From Tous-C4FEB sp044356555 (lineage in GTDB: Bacteria > Verrucomicrobiota > Verrucomicrobiia > Opitutales > Opitutaceae), in contig JBIKWB010000010.1 in NCBI GenBank assembly GCA_044356555.1, forward strand, positions 102,178 through 166,177: DNA of 64,000 nt, given 5' to 3'. How positions within the stretch are numbered: position 1 is the stretch's first letter; the number at the start of each line of letters is the position of its first letter. A program made the translations under genes and the position numbers. This document shows positions 34,107 to 44,100 of this stretch, piece after piece. The notes under the pieces were generated by a model. That model was not told where the DNA came from. It was given only the letters and a program-made list of their open reading frames with translations, and did no database searches.

Positions 34107-35276
34107 TCACAGCGTCGGAAACTTCACCCACTTCGCTCCGGCTTTGCCGCTCTTCACGGCGGTCTCGATGAAGGCCATGCCGGCCAAGCCGTCGGTGATC
34201 GTCGGGAAATCGTAGCCTTCCTTCGGGGCTTTGCGGCCTTCGATGGAATCGGCAATCGCCACGGCGGCGCCGCGGTAAACGTTCGCGAAGGCCTCGATGA
34301 AACCCTCGGGGTGCGCGAAGGGCGTGCGCGTCGCTCCGGCGGCGGCCGCGCTCACATAGCTGTTGCCGCGACGGTAAACTTGCTGCGGGGCATCGGCTTT
34401 TTTCCAGATGAGCTCGTTGGGGTTTTCCTGGAACCACTGGAGCGAGCCCTTGGTGCCGAAGACGCGGATGTTGAGGTTGTTTTCCTCACCGCTCGAAATC
34501 TGCGAGGCGAAGAGGATGCCTTTCACGCCGCCGCTGAAGCGCACGAGGCAGTTGCCGTCGTCATCGAGGAGGCGGCCGGGGATGAAGGTCGAGAGCTCGG
34601 CGCAGATCGACTCGACTTCGAGGCCGGTGATATAGCGGGCGAGGTTGTGCGCGTGGGTGCCGATGTCGCCCATGCAGTTGGAGACGCCGGAGACATTCGG
34701 GTCCATGCGCCAGTTGGCGATTTTGCTCACGGTCTTCGCTTCGAGCGCGGTGATCGCGTAGCCCTGCGGATACTCGACGACGATTTTCATGAGTTGGCCG
34801 AGCTTGCCGCTGCGGACCCACTCGCGGGCTTCCTTCACCATCGGGTAACCGGTGTAGTTGTGGGTGAGGGCGAAAACCTTGCCGGTCTTTTTGACGACGT
34901 CGCGGAGCTTGCGGCCCTCGGCGAGGGTGAAGCAGAGGGGCTTGTCGCACACCACGTGGAAGCCGGCCTCGAGAAACGTCTTCGCGATGGGGGCGTGGGT
35001 GTTGTTGCGCGTGACGATCGAGACAAAGTCGATGCGTTGGTCGGCGGGGAGGGCGGCCTCGGCCTGGGCCATTTCCTGGTAAGTCGCGTAAACGCGACTC
35101 GGATCGAGGAAGAGGTCTTCGCCAGAGGCTTTGGATTTGGCGGGATCGGAGGAGAAGCAGCCGGCGACGAGATCGATCTCGCCGTCGAGCCGTGCGGCCA
35201 TGCGGTGGACGGCGCCGATGAAGGCGCCGCGGCCGCCGCCGATCATACCCATGCGGAGTTTGCGATTAAGTTTCAT
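34107..35276 (-). CDS. Gfo/Idh/MocA-family sugar oxidoreductase (1)
   Basis: A 389-residue NAD(P)-dependent oxidoreductase. The Rossmann start is MGMIGGGRGAFIGAVH and the conserved motif is VCDKPLCFT (the EKP motif with Asp). FALTHNYTGYPMVKEAREW and DIGTHAHNLARYITG follow in the substrate domain. Family members oxidise or reduce a ring carbon of sugars or inositols. It is the last gene of a minus-strand set with another Gfo/Idh enzyme and a TIM-barrel isomerase. Confidence 0.93.
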   Translation of the reverse strand: MKLNRKLRMGMIGGGRGAFIGAVHRMAARLDGEIDLVAGCFSSDPAKSKASGEDLFLDPSRVYATYQEMAQAEAALPADQRIDFVSIVTRNNTHAPIAKTFLEAGFHVVCDKPLCFTLAEGRKLRDVVKKTGKVFALTHNYTGYPMVKEAREWVRSGKLGQLMKIVVEYPQGYAITALEAKTVSKIANWRMDPNVSGVSNCMGDIGTHAHNLARYITGLEVESICAELSTFIPGRLLDDDGNCLVRFSGGVKGILFASQISSGEENNLNIRVFGTKGSLQWFQENPNELIWKKADAPQQVYRRGNSYVSAAAAGATRTPFAHPEGFIEAFANVYRGAAVAIADSIEGRKAPKEGYDFPTITDGLAGMAFIETAVKSGKAGAKWVKFPTL

Positions 35277-35363
35277 AGGAGAGAGCTGAGGGTCGTGAGT
35301 AGCAGAGTACGTGAGCGGGCCGATGTTCGAGCCACTCGCTTTAGCTCGTGGCTACGAGAAAAA

Positions 35364-36446
35364 TCAAAGCGCCACCGGTTTGCCCGTCGCCGCCGACTTG
35401 TAGGCGCCGTCGATGATCTTCATCAGCGCGAGGGCTTGGGCCGGGGTGTTGAGCGGCTTCTCGGTGCCCTCGAGGGTGCGGATGAAATTTAGCGCGGAGC
35501 GCGCGCGGCCCATCGTCTCGTCGGGGGTGACCACGATGTCGCGGTTCACTTGGCGGCCGTGTTCCAGGGTGTAGAGTTGGCAGTCGTCTTGCGCGGTTGC
35601 GTCGATGCCGTTGACCCCGAAGAGGCGGCGCACCAAGCCGCCGGCTTTGGCGCCTTGGAACGTCACGGAGACTTCCTCGCGTTGGTTCATCTCGGCCCAC
35701 GACACGGCGAAGTTCATCGACTGGCCGGTCTTGAACGTGATGAAGCCGTGCGCGGCGGCCTCGACGTCGGTCGTGCCCTTTTCGACATCAGGAATGCCCC
35801 ACGGGCCTTTGAACGCTTTGTTGTCGATGTGGTCGTGATAGGTGCGCGCGAGGATGTGCGCGGGCTCGGGGTAGCCCATGAAATGGAGCCCGAGGTCGAT
35901 CATGTGGAGCAGGTCGATGAGCGGGCCGCCGCCGGACAGCGCCTTGGTGGTGAACCAGCCGCCGAAGCCGGGGATGCCGGCGCGGCGGATCCATTTCGCC
36001 TGACAGGTGTTGATGGTGCCGACGGTGCCGGCGGCGATGTAGTCCATCATCGCGTAGCTCTCGGGGCGCGCGCGGTTGTTGAAGTTAAACATCAGCGTCT
36101 TCTTCGCCTTTTCGGCGGTGGTCTTCATGACCGCCATTTCCTTGGCGCTGAGGGCGGGGGGCTTTTCGCAGAAAACGTGTTTGCCGGCCTTGAGCGCCTG
36201 CAGGGCGAGTGGGGCGTGGAATTTGTTGGGGACGATGATTGAGACGGCGTCGAGCTCGGGGACGGCCTTGAGCATCGCGGTGACGTCGGTGAAGACGCGG
36301 CCGATCTGGTGCTTGGCGGCGGCGCGGTCGGCGGCGGCCTGGTTGACGTCGCAGAGGGCGACGATTTCGGCGCCGGCTTGGCGAAAGCCGCTGGCGTGAT
36401 AGCCGGCCATGCCGCCGGCTCCGATGATGGCGATTTTGGTGCTCAT
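35364..36446 (-). CDS. Gfo/Idh/MocA-family sugar oxidoreductase (2)
   Basis: A 360-residue oxidoreductase started at ATG 36444-36446 (MSTKIAIIGAGGMAGYH), because the open frame upstream crosses an inverted repeat and is not family-like. It has FCEKPPALS, the classical EKP lysine, then LMFNFNNRARPE and LIDLLHMIDLGLHFMG. It acts on a sugar or sugar derivative with NAD(P). It is only distantly like the neighbouring Gfo/Idh protein, so the two may catalyse successive oxidation and reduction at one carbon. Confidence 0.92.
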   Translation of the reverse strand: MSTKIAIIGAGGMAGYHASGFRQAGAEIVALCDVNQAAADRAAAKHQIGRVFTDVTAMLKAVPELDAVSIIVPNKFHAPLALQALKAGKHVFCEKPPALSAKEMAVMKTTAEKAKKTLMFNFNNRARPESYAMMDYIAAGTVGTINTCQAKWIRRAGIPGFGGWFTTKALSGGGPLIDLLHMIDLGLHFMGYPEPAHILARTYHDHIDNKAFKGPWGIPDVEKGTTDVEAAAHGFITFKTGQSMNFAVSWAEMNQREEVSVTFQGAKAGGLVRRLFGVNGIDATAQDDCQLYTLEHGRQVNRDIVVTPDETMGRARSALNFIRTLEGTEKPLNTPAQALALMKIIDGAYKSAATGKPVAL

Positions 36447-36483
36447 GAAATTAGAAGGGAGAGGTGACGGAGAAATACGGGTG

Positions 36484-36559
36484 GCCCACGGAACACACGG
36501 ACTACACGGAAAGGAAAACGGGCTCCGATTCTTCCGGGTATTCCGTGTGTTCCGTGGGC
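36484..36559. repeat. Perfect 18-bp inverted repeat between two genes
   Basis: GCCCACGGAACACACGGA (36484-36501) and its exact reverse complement (36542-36559) flank 40 bases that contain a further ACACGGAA-type unit. It lies between the isomerase and Gfo/Idh genes of one transcript, so it would form a long RNA hairpin there. Confidence 0.7.
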
Positions 36560-36577
36560 AAAAGGGTTTGAGGTTGC

Positions 36578-37621
36578 TTACTGGTTTTTCTTGTCGAATT
36601 GCGCGTCGAAGATGATCGCGCTCGAGGGGAAATCGACTTTGCGGACGAAGGCGGAGGCCTCGGTGGCGCCGTGGACGCGGTCCATCCGGCTGTCTTCCCA
36701 CTCGACGGAAAGCGGGCCGCGATAGCCGACATCATTGAGGGCTACGATGATCTCCTCGAAGTTGATGTCGCCGTGGCCGAGGGAGCGGAAATCCCAGTAG
36801 CGACGGGCGTCGCCGAAGCTGACGTGGCCGCCGAAGACGCCGACCGAGCCGTCGCCGTGGCCCCACCACACGTCCTTCATGTGCATGTGGAAAATGCGCG
36901 GGCCAAACGCGCGGATGAACTTCACGTAGTCCACGCCCTGGTAGCCGAGGTGGGACGGGTCGTAGTTGAAGCCGAAACGCTTGTGGCCCTTCACGGCGTC
37001 GATCGCGCGTTGGGAGCTGGCAAGGTCGAACGCGATCTCGGTGGGGTGAACCTCGAGCGCGAAATTCACGTTGGATTTCTCGAAGGCTTCGAGGATCGGG
37101 CCGAAGCGTTTGCCGAAATCGGCGAAACCGGCATCCCAGAAAGCCTGCGACGTGGGCGGGAAGGCGTAGATCGAGTGCCAGATGGAGGAGCCGGTGAAGC
37201 CGTTGACGACGGCGGGGAAGTCGTCGGTGCTTTGGCGGCCGGGCTTGGCGTCGAAGAAGGCGCGGGCGGCGCGACCGGCGGTGATCATCTTGCGGGCGGC
37301 GCGCTTGCGGACGCCTTCGGGATCACCGTCGCCCCAGACATCGGCCGGGAGAATCGACTGGTGGCGTTCGTCGATGCGGTCGCAGATCGCCTGGCCGACG
37401 AGGTGGCTGGAGATGGCGTAGCAGGTGAGGCCGTGGTCCTTCAGCAGCGCCCATTTGTCGTGGACGTATTTCTTGGAACTGGCGGCGGCATCGACGTCGA
37501 AGTGGTCGCCCCAGCAGGCGAGTTCGACGCCGTCGTAGCCCATGCTCTTGGCGAGCGGCGCGAGTTTTTCGAGGGGAAGATCGGCCCATTGGCCGGTGAA
37601 GAGGGTGACGGGACGTGGCAT
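36578..37621 (-). CDS. Sugar phosphate isomerase/epimerase (xylose-isomerase-like TIM barrel) (1)
   Basis: A 347-residue protein of the AP endonuclease 2/IolE-type superfamily. Metal-binding positions are visible in ALEVHPTE, FNYDPSHLGYQG, FHMHMKDVWWG and SVEWEDSRMD. Members isomerise, epimerise or dehydrate keto-sugars and inosose. It is first in the minus-strand set followed by the two Gfo/Idh genes, an arrangement typical of sugar or 3-keto-sugar catabolism. Confidence 0.9.
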   Translation of the reverse strand: MPRPVTLFTGQWADLPLEKLAPLAKSMGYDGVELACWGDHFDVDAAASSKKYVHDKWALLKDHGLTCYAISSHLVGQAICDRIDERHQSILPADVWGDGDPEGVRKRAARKMITAGRAARAFFDAKPGRQSTDDFPAVVNGFTGSSIWHSIYAFPPTSQAFWDAGFADFGKRFGPILEAFEKSNVNFALEVHPTEIAFDLASSQRAIDAVKGHKRFGFNYDPSHLGYQGVDYVKFIRAFGPRIFHMHMKDVWWGHGDGSVGVFGGHVSFGDARRYWDFRSLGHGDINFEEIIVALNDVGYRGPLSVEWEDSRMDRVHGATEASAFVRKVDFPSSAIIFDAQFDKKNQ

Positions 37622-37789
37622 GTTTTTAGGAGGTTTTAAGGATTAAGGGGAAAGCATTAAAGGGCACCGAAAGGGCGATTCAGGGGTGACGGGCGCGCGG
37701 GCGGCAAGCGGATTGTTTTTTGGGATTTTTTTTGGGATGGAAAGTGGTTCGGGCTTCGCGCCGGCCGAGAATTGGGCCATTTTTGGAGG

Positions 37790-38587
37790 ATGTTGCGACG
37801 CGCATTTTCCAGTCTCGGTTGTCCGGAGTTCACTCTCGACGCGGCGCTCGCGTTGGCCGAAAAACACGGGCTCGACGGTTTCGAGCTGAGGGCGCTCGGG
37901 GGCACGATTGACCTGCCGGGGTATCTCGCGGCGCAGTTCGGTTCGCCGGCCGCGCTCGCGGAGAAACTGGGCGAAGCGGCGGGCAAAATCTTGGCGTTGG
38001 ACACGTCGTTGAAGCTTATCGGCAACACGCCGGCGGATCGGGCAGGATTTTTGGAATTTCTACCGTGGGCCGAAGCGCTGGGGGTGCCGCGCCTGCGGGT
38101 TTTCGACGGTGGCAGTGTGCTCTCGGATGACGCTCTCGCCGAGGCCGCCGAGACGGTGCGCTGGTGGCAGGCGCTGCGACGCGAGCGCGGGTGGCGGGCG
38201 GATCTGATGGTCGAGACGCACGACACCTTGTCCACGGCGGCTGCGATCCGGCGGTTCGCGCTCGCGGCGCCCGGCTGCGCGGTACTGTGGGATTCGCAGC
38301 ACACTTGGCTCAAGGGCGGCGAAGATCCCCTCGTGACGTGGCCCGCGATCCGCGAGTTCGTCGTGCACGTGCACGTGAAGGACAGCATCGACGTGCCGTC
38401 GGCGCGGCACGCGTGGACCTATGTGTTGCCCGGCGCGGGGCGTTTTCCGATTGCGCCGTTATTGGCGGCGTTGCGCGTCGATCGTTTTTCCGGCCCGGTG
38501 TCGCTGGAGTGGGAGCGCATGTGGCATCCCTACCTACCGCCGCTCGATGAGGCGCTGAGGACGGCGGCGACGAACCGCTGGTGGTAG
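37790..38587 (+). CDS. Sugar phosphate isomerase/epimerase (TIM barrel) (2)
   Basis: A 265-residue TIM-barrel isomerase. The metal ligands appear in LMVETHDT, VLWDSQHTW, VHVHVKD and VSLEWERMW. GGAGG is directly followed by ATG at 37790, then TTG; the true start could be the TTG at 37793. It is divergent from the first isomerase gene, and its 3' end overlaps the convergent AraC gene by about 54 bases. The substrate is unknown; it probably works with the Gfo/Idh enzymes. Confidence 0.87.
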   Translation: MLRRAFSSLGCPEFTLDAALALAEKHGLDGFELRALGGTIDLPGYLAAQFGSPAALAEKLGEAAGKILALDTSLKLIGNTPADRAGFLEFLPWAEALGVPRLRVFDGGSVLSDDALAEAAETVRWWQALRRERGWRADLMVETHDTLSTAAAIRRFALAAPGCAVLWDSQHTWLKGGEDPLVTWPAIREFVVHVHVKDSIDVPSARHAWTYVLPGAGRFPIAPLLAALRVDRFSGPVSLEWERMWHPYLPPLDEALRTAATNRWW

Positions 38588-39457
38588 CGGTGGGGCGTAC
38601 TCGGCCGGGCGGTCGGCCCCGCTTTCCCGAAACTGCGTCGGCGTCAGGCCCACGCACCGCATAAAAGCGCGGGCGAAGACCGTGCCGCTGCGATAGCCGA
38701 CTTGGGCGGCGATGGTCTCGAGTTTGCCGTCGGAGTTTTCGAGCAACTCCTTGGCGCGCTGGATGCGCATGTAGGTGAGATGCTCCATCGGGGTGCGGCC
38801 GAGTTCGCGCCGGCAGATGCGGCGGAGGTGCTCGGCGCTCACACCGCAACGGGCGGCGAGTGAGTCGAGTTTCCAACCGGTCGCGAGTTCGCGCACGACC
38901 GCCTCCCAGAGCTCGCCGATGCGGGAGCCGACGAGCCATGGGCGGGCGCTGCGCCGCGTGAGGCCGTGCACGAGGCAGACCCAATGGTGGACTTGAGCAG
39001 GGTCGCGGTCGCCCGACCATTCGTCGCGCAGGCCGGCGAGAGCGCGGCCGAGTTCGAACGCGCCCTGTTTGACCAGCAACGGGGACGCGGCGCCGACCAA
39101 CGGCTTGAGCCAAGAAGGTTCTTCATAACGCACCCAGGCGAAATCCCAACGCTTGCCGGGCACCGCGTGAAACGCGTTGAGCACGCGCGGCGGGGCCATG
39201 CAGAGCGAACCGGCCGTGACGCGCGCCCATTTGCCTTCGAGCAGGACCCGGCCCTCGCCTGCCAACGTGGCGAGAAGAAAACTGCCTGACGGCGCGAGTC
39301 GCACGCGGCGGTAAGGCGCGTGAACCGTGTCGAGACCGAGCCAAGCGATGCGGTGGGTCTTCAACTCCGGGCACTGCTTCACGTCGACCGCCCAACGCCG
39401 GGTGCGAGGCCCGTCGACGGTGGTTTCCTTAAATGGAGGCGAGGGCGGTTGATCCAC
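38534..39457 (-). CDS. AraC-family regulator (1)
   Basis: A 307-residue regulator with an N-terminal cupin-like sensing region (GSFLLATLAGEGRVLLEGKW, MAPPRVLNAFHAVPGKRWDFAW) and two C-terminal AraC helix-turn-helices (AARCGVSAEHLRRICRRELG, AAQVGYRSGTVFARAF). I chose the GTG at 39455-39457 because it aligns exactly with the start of the paralogue at 49062-49901; a TTG at 39478 would add seven residues. It is divergent from the PEP-hydrolase-family gene at 39637 and likely controls that module. Confidence 0.9.
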   Translation of the reverse strand: MDQPPSPPFKETTVDGPRTRRWAVDVKQCPELKTHRIAWLGLDTVHAPYRRVRLAPSGSFLLATLAGEGRVLLEGKWARVTAGSLCMAPPRVLNAFHAVPGKRWDFAWVRYEEPSWLKPLVGAASPLLVKQGAFELGRALAGLRDEWSGDRDPAQVHHWVCLVHGLTRRSARPWLVGSRIGELWEAVVRELATGWKLDSLAARCGVSAEHLRRICRRELGRTPMEHLTYMRIQRAKELLENSDGKLETIAAQVGYRSGTVFARAFMRCVGLTPTQFRESGADRPAEYAPPLPPAVRRRRPQRLIERR

Positions 39458-39636
39458 GGCGGCAGACTCAAGCGCCAAGTTGGGGCGCGATGCACGTCAA
39501 AATCCGAAGTGGAAATTCGTCACCCGAAGGTGTGTGCTCGGCGCTTTACCTCCCGCCTCGGAAGGGCAGTTTGAGGGCTTCTCATCCTGCCGTCGAAGTA
39601 CGGCGCCGCACTCACCCGCCTTTCACCTCATCTCTC

Positions 39637-40503
39637 ATGCCCAATCCCTGGACCGGAAAAGGAAACCCTTACACGCGCGAGGAAGTGCGCGAACGCCTCC
39701 GCGCCACGCTCGCCAAAGGTGATGCTATTATTGCTGCCGGTGCCGGGACCGGCATCAGCGCCAAATTCATCGAGAAAGGCGGAGCCGATCTGATTATCAT
39801 CTATAACAGCGGCCGTTTTCGGATGATGGGCCACGGCTCCACGGCCGGCATGATGGCCTACGGCGACGCCAACGCCATCGCCATGGAGATCGGCGAATAC
39901 GAGGTGCTGCCGGTAGTCGAAGAAGTCCCTGTTATCTGCGGCGTCCACGCCACCGATCCGCGCCGGCGGATGTGGCACTGGCTCGGCCAGGTCAAAGAAA
40001 TGGGTTTCTCCGGCGTGAATAACTTTCCCACCCACACCATCGTTGACGGCCATTTCCGCGGCGTGCTCGAAGAGACCGGCATGAGCGTAAAAAAAGAATA
40101 CGAGATGATCGCCCTCGCGCGGCGGATGGACTTGTTCTCGGTCGTCTATGTGGGCTCGCCCGAGGAGGCCATCGAGATGGCCAAGGCCGGGGCGGATGCG
40201 ATCATCGCTCACGTGGGCACGACCGTCGGTGGCAGCATCGGGGTGAAGAACGCGCTCGTGAGCTGGGATCACACGATCAAGACCACGCAGGACATCATCG
40301 ACGCCGCCTCCACGATCCGGAAGGACATCTTTTTCCTTTGTCACGGCGGTCCCATCAATACGCCTGAAGACGCCGCCCGCGTCATGGCCGCGACCACTTG
40401 CGACGGCTTCGTTGGCGCGAGCAGTCTCGAACGCATGGGCGTCGAGGAGTCCCTCACGAACCTCACGCGCAAATTCAAATCCCTGAAACGCAGTCCGAAG
40501 TAG
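39637..40503 (+). CDS. TIM-barrel protein of the phosphoenolpyruvate hydrolase family (Tm-1 C-terminal domain type)
   Basis: A 288-residue protein started at ATG 39637 (MPNPWTGKGNPYTREEV). Its segments GAGTGISAKFIEKGGADLI, VICGVHATDPRRRMWHW and CHGGPINTPEDAARV are typical of the family annotated as PEP hydrolase or TIM-barrel signal transduction protein. In plants this domain is fused to a UPF0261 domain in the Tm-1 virus-resistance protein; the UPF0261 partner is the gene at 45664. The biochemical role is unclear. A second, broken copy is at 55733. Its stop codon begins a palindromic repeat. Confidence 0.88.
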   Translation: MPNPWTGKGNPYTREEVRERLRATLAKGDAIIAAGAGTGISAKFIEKGGADLIIIYNSGRFRMMGHGSTAGMMAYGDANAIAMEIGEYEVLPVVEEVPVICGVHATDPRRRMWHWLGQVKEMGFSGVNNFPTHTIVDGHFRGVLEETGMSVKKEYEMIALARRMDLFSVVYVGSPEEAIEMAKAGADAIIAHVGTTVGGSIGVKNALVSWDHTIKTTQDIIDAASTIRKDIFFLCHGGPINTPEDAARVMAATTCDGFVGASSLERMGVEESLTNLTRKFKSLKRSPK

Positions 40504-40570
40504 GGCAGGGTCTCCGACCCGCCCTCCGCGCCCTTCGATCATCCCGGGGCGGGTCAAAGACTCCGCCTAA
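40500..40570. repeat. REP-like paired palindrome, copy C
   Basis: GTAGGGCAGGGTCTCC plus GACCCGCCCT at the left and GGGGCGGGTCAAAGACTCCGCC at 40546-40567 are inverted partners. The left unit contains the TAG stop of the preceding gene. Confidence 0.8.
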
Positions 40571-40597
40571 CCTTCAACCCCGCATCCTCACCGCCCC

Positions 40598-41047
40598 ATG
40601 ACCCCCGACGACCGCCGCTTTGTTCAAATCGCCGACGCCCTGCGTGAGCCCAACGCTTGGACCAACAACGAGTGGCTTTGCCGCCCCGATCTTGTCGCCG
40701 CTGAAAAACTTCTGCTGGTGCGCGCCAACATGGAGCCGATGCACTGCCACCCGTTTCACTATCACCTGCACCGCGAGGAAATCATCTACGTGCTGTACGG
40801 TCGGGCCGAACAATGGGTGGGCACCGAACACCGCATTTTGAGCGCCGGTGAGATGGCGCACATCCCGGCCGGCACGGTCCACGCGACCTATAACCCACAC
40901 GCTGAACCGCTCGTTTTTCTCGCGATCCTTTCCCCCGCCAAGCTCCCCGCCGAATTGGCGATCGTCCCCGATCCCTTCGACGTTTCTACCGAAGAACCTT
41001 GGGCCAGTCTCCGCGATAATTTTCCCGTCTGCAAAACCCGCTTCTGA
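40598..41047 (+). CDS. Cupin-domain protein
   Basis: A 149-residue single cupin. The first motif is MHCHPFHYHLHREEIIYVLYG and the second is AGEMAHIPAGTVHATYN, giving the His/Glu set of a metal-binding jelly roll. Such proteins act as sugar isomerases, dioxygenases or small-molecule binders. It is second in the module that starts with the PEP-hydrolase-family gene, so it could be an isomerase of the same sugar. No signal peptide is seen. Confidence 0.87.
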   Translation: MTPDDRRFVQIADALREPNAWTNNEWLCRPDLVAAEKLLLVRANMEPMHCHPFHYHLHREEIIYVLYGRAEQWVGTEHRILSAGEMAHIPAGTVHATYNPHAEPLVFLAILSPAKLPAELAIVPDPFDVSTEEPWASLRDNFPVCKTRF

Positions 41048-41069
41048 GCTTCCCCATCCCAATTCTTTG

Positions 41070-41182
41070 AACCGCTAATTCTCGCTAATCCTCGCTAGTC
41101 TCAAACGCCCAATCGAGCCCCGTCTCGATTCGCCGATCAGGCGAATCTTCCGAGATCGAAAAATTAGCGGAGATTAGCGGTT
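41070..41182. repeat. Imperfect 20-bp inverted repeat upstream of the ThuA fusion gene
   Basis: AACCGCTAATTCTCGCTAAT (41070-41089) pairs with ATTAGCGGAGATTAGCGGTT (41163-41182) with a few mismatches. Internal CTCGCTAAT-like units repeat in the left arm. It ends 13 bases before the start ATG of the next gene. Confidence 0.65.
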
Positions 41183-41195
41183 AAAAAATTTCCCC

Positions 41196-44100
41196 ATGAA
41201 ACGCCTACTCGCCCTCGTCCTCCTCCTCGCGCTTTCGACCTCCGCCTTCGCCGCCGCCCCGCTCCGGGTCTTTATCCGTTCGGGCCCGAAAACTCACGGC
41301 CCGGGAGCCCACGACCACCCGCGCTTTCTCGCCGAGTGGGCCCCTCTGCTCAACGCCCGCGGCGCCGTCGCTTCCGGCGGAAATACTTTCCCCACCGCTG
41401 AGCAACTCGCCGAGACCGACGTCCTCGTGCTCCACTCGCCCAACGCCGGCGACATCGCGGCGGCGGATCGCGTTAACCTCGAGGCTTTCGTCGCCCGCGG
41501 CGGCGGTATCGTCGTGATTCACGCCGCCGCCGTCTCGAAGGACACCGATTGGTTCAAGTCCATCATCGGCGGCTCGTGGCGGCACGGCACCACCAAGTTC
41601 CTCGAGGCGCCGATGCACCTCTACTTTGTCGACCGCGCGCATCCGATCACCCGCGATGCCTCCAACTGGCAGATGGACGACGAGATCTACTATGACATGG
41701 ACGTCTCGCCCGACGCTCACGTCCTCGCGACCGCCTACACGCCCAAGGCCATCGACACCGGCGGCAGGGGCAACAAAGAGGCGCAAGCCCGCGCCGCCGA
41801 AGCCGTCGCGAAGCGCAAGGGTGTCAATATCTACGACCACCAGCCGCAGCTCTGGACCTACGAGCGGACCGTCGCCGGCGGCACCAAGCCGTACCGCGCC
41901 TTCGTCTCGATCCCCGGTCACTTCTACGAAAACTTCAACCGCGCCAACTACCGTGCCATTTTGCTGCGTGGTATCGCCTGGGCCGGCCAGCGCGCGAACC
42001 CCGACGAATTTTGCCTGCCCGCCGAGCTCGGCGACACGCTCCGTTATCCCGCGGGCGGCCCGACGCATCCCTCCAAAGCTGCCGCGAAGATCGAAGTTCA
42101 CCCCGAGTTCAACCTGTCCCTCGTCGCCGCCGAGCCGCTCATCAACAAAGTCATGAATCTCGACTGGGATGAGCGCGGCCGCCTCTGGGTTTGCGAAACC
42201 CCCGAGTATCCCAACGGCCGCCGCGTCCCCAACGCCCCCGCGCGTTGGCAGGACAGCGGCTCGCTCAAGCCCTTCGTCACCGAACGCGATCCCGAGGACC
42301 GCATCTCCATCCTCACCGACACCGATGGCGACGGCGTCATGGACACGAAGAAAATCTTCGCCGACAAACTCGAGCTCGTCACGAGCTTCGTCCTTTACCG
42401 CCGCGGTGTGATCGCCGCCACCGCGCCCGACATCTGGTATCTCGAAGACACCGACGGCGACGACGTCGCCGACAAACGCACCAAGCTCTACACCGGCCTC
42501 GGCATCAACGACACCCACGCCGTCATCAACAATCTCCGTTGGAGTCGCGACGGCTGGATCTACGCGACGCACGGCTATTCCCGGGGCGAGGTCACCACCG
42601 GCGACGGAAAATCCAAGCTCGGCCCGATCACCTCCGGCGTGGTGCGCTTCCGGCCCGACGGTTCGGCCTTCGAGCAATACAGCAGCCGCAATGGCAACAC
42701 TTGGGGCCTCGATCTTACTTGGGACGGCCAAGTCTTCTGGACCCAGCCCACGAGCGGCACCGTGTTTTTCCACACGGTTCTCCCCGAGGCAATTTTGGCC
42801 AAGGGCAAGATCCCCGGCACGACCTCGTGGAAGGGCATGATCACGAACCAGAGCACGTTTCCCGCGATGACTTGGCCCGAGCAGGCCTATGCACAGATCG
42901 ACCAAGTCGGCCGTTTCACCGCCGCCGCCGGGTGCGCGATCTACGAGGGCGGCGCTTGGCCCGCGCCGTGGAATTACAGTTACTTCACCGGCGAACCCAC
43001 GCTCAATATCGTCCATCACCAATTCGTCCGTCGCGACGGCGTGAGCTACGACGTCGCCAAGGAAAAGGGCCGCGAGCAGACCGAGTTTATCCGCAGCACC
43101 GACCTCTGGTTCCGGCCGATCGAGACCCGCGTCGGCCCCGACGGCGCGCTCTACGTGGTCGACTTCTACAACCAAGCCGTGATCCACAACGACACCCGCG
43201 GCCCGCTGCACGGTCCGGCCAACGCCGCCGTCCGCCCGGACCGCGATCACTATTTCTCCCGCATCTGGCGAGTGCAGCACAAAGCCGCGGTCGCCCTTCC
43301 GGCCGTCACGCTCAACCGCACCGATCTCACCGGTCTGCTCCGCGCCATCGAGACGAGTCCGAACGACCACGTCAAAAAAACCGCCCTGCGCCTCGCGCAG
43401 GAAAACTTCTCCGCCGCCCCGCAACTCGCCGCGCTTTCGCGCCCGATGGGCAGTCCCGCCCTCACGCGCTACGATGCCGCTGCCGCCGCGACGACCGCGT
43501 CCGCGCGCGCCGCGATTTTCGCGGAGTTCGCCGCGGCCACCGATGACTGGACGCGCTCCGCCCTGATCGCCGGCGCCAAGGAAAACTCCACCGAGTTCAT
43601 CGCCGCCGCGCTGGCCCCGGGAGCTTCCGGTTCCCTGGCTCCCTTCGTCGCCGCCCTCGCGCCCGCCGTGCCGCCGGCTGCCGCCGCCCGCCTCATCCAA
43701 GCCGCCGTCGCGGCCCCGGGCCCGCTCGCCTCGGCGCTCCTGCGCGGCCTCGTTGAACTGGCTGATAAGATCCCCGCGCTCGACGCCGCGACCTCGGCCG
43801 CGTTGCAAAAAATGATCGATGCGCCCGATACGGTCGCGCCCGCCCTGTTGTTGGCCGCCAAGACCGACAAATCCGGCGCGCTCGCCGCGTCCATGCAGCA
43901 AGCCGTGAGTCGTCTCCTCGCCGACTTCTCCTCGGCCGGCGTGGCTCCCGCCCGGCGCGCCGAGATCGCGCTTTCATTGCTCGCCCTGCCTTCGCACCGC
44001 GCCGATGCCCTCGCCAAAATCGGCGCGCTGCTCGCCGACTCCGTGACCCCCGAGCCGATTAAGAAGAGCCTGTTGGCCACCGTCGGCGATTTGCCCGCGG

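Noticed and set aside
41205..43901. An 898-codon minus-strand frame opposite the ThuA fusion
   Set aside because: Gly/Arg/Glu/Asp-rich shadow; the plus-strand protein has a signal peptide, a heme motif and conserved domains.
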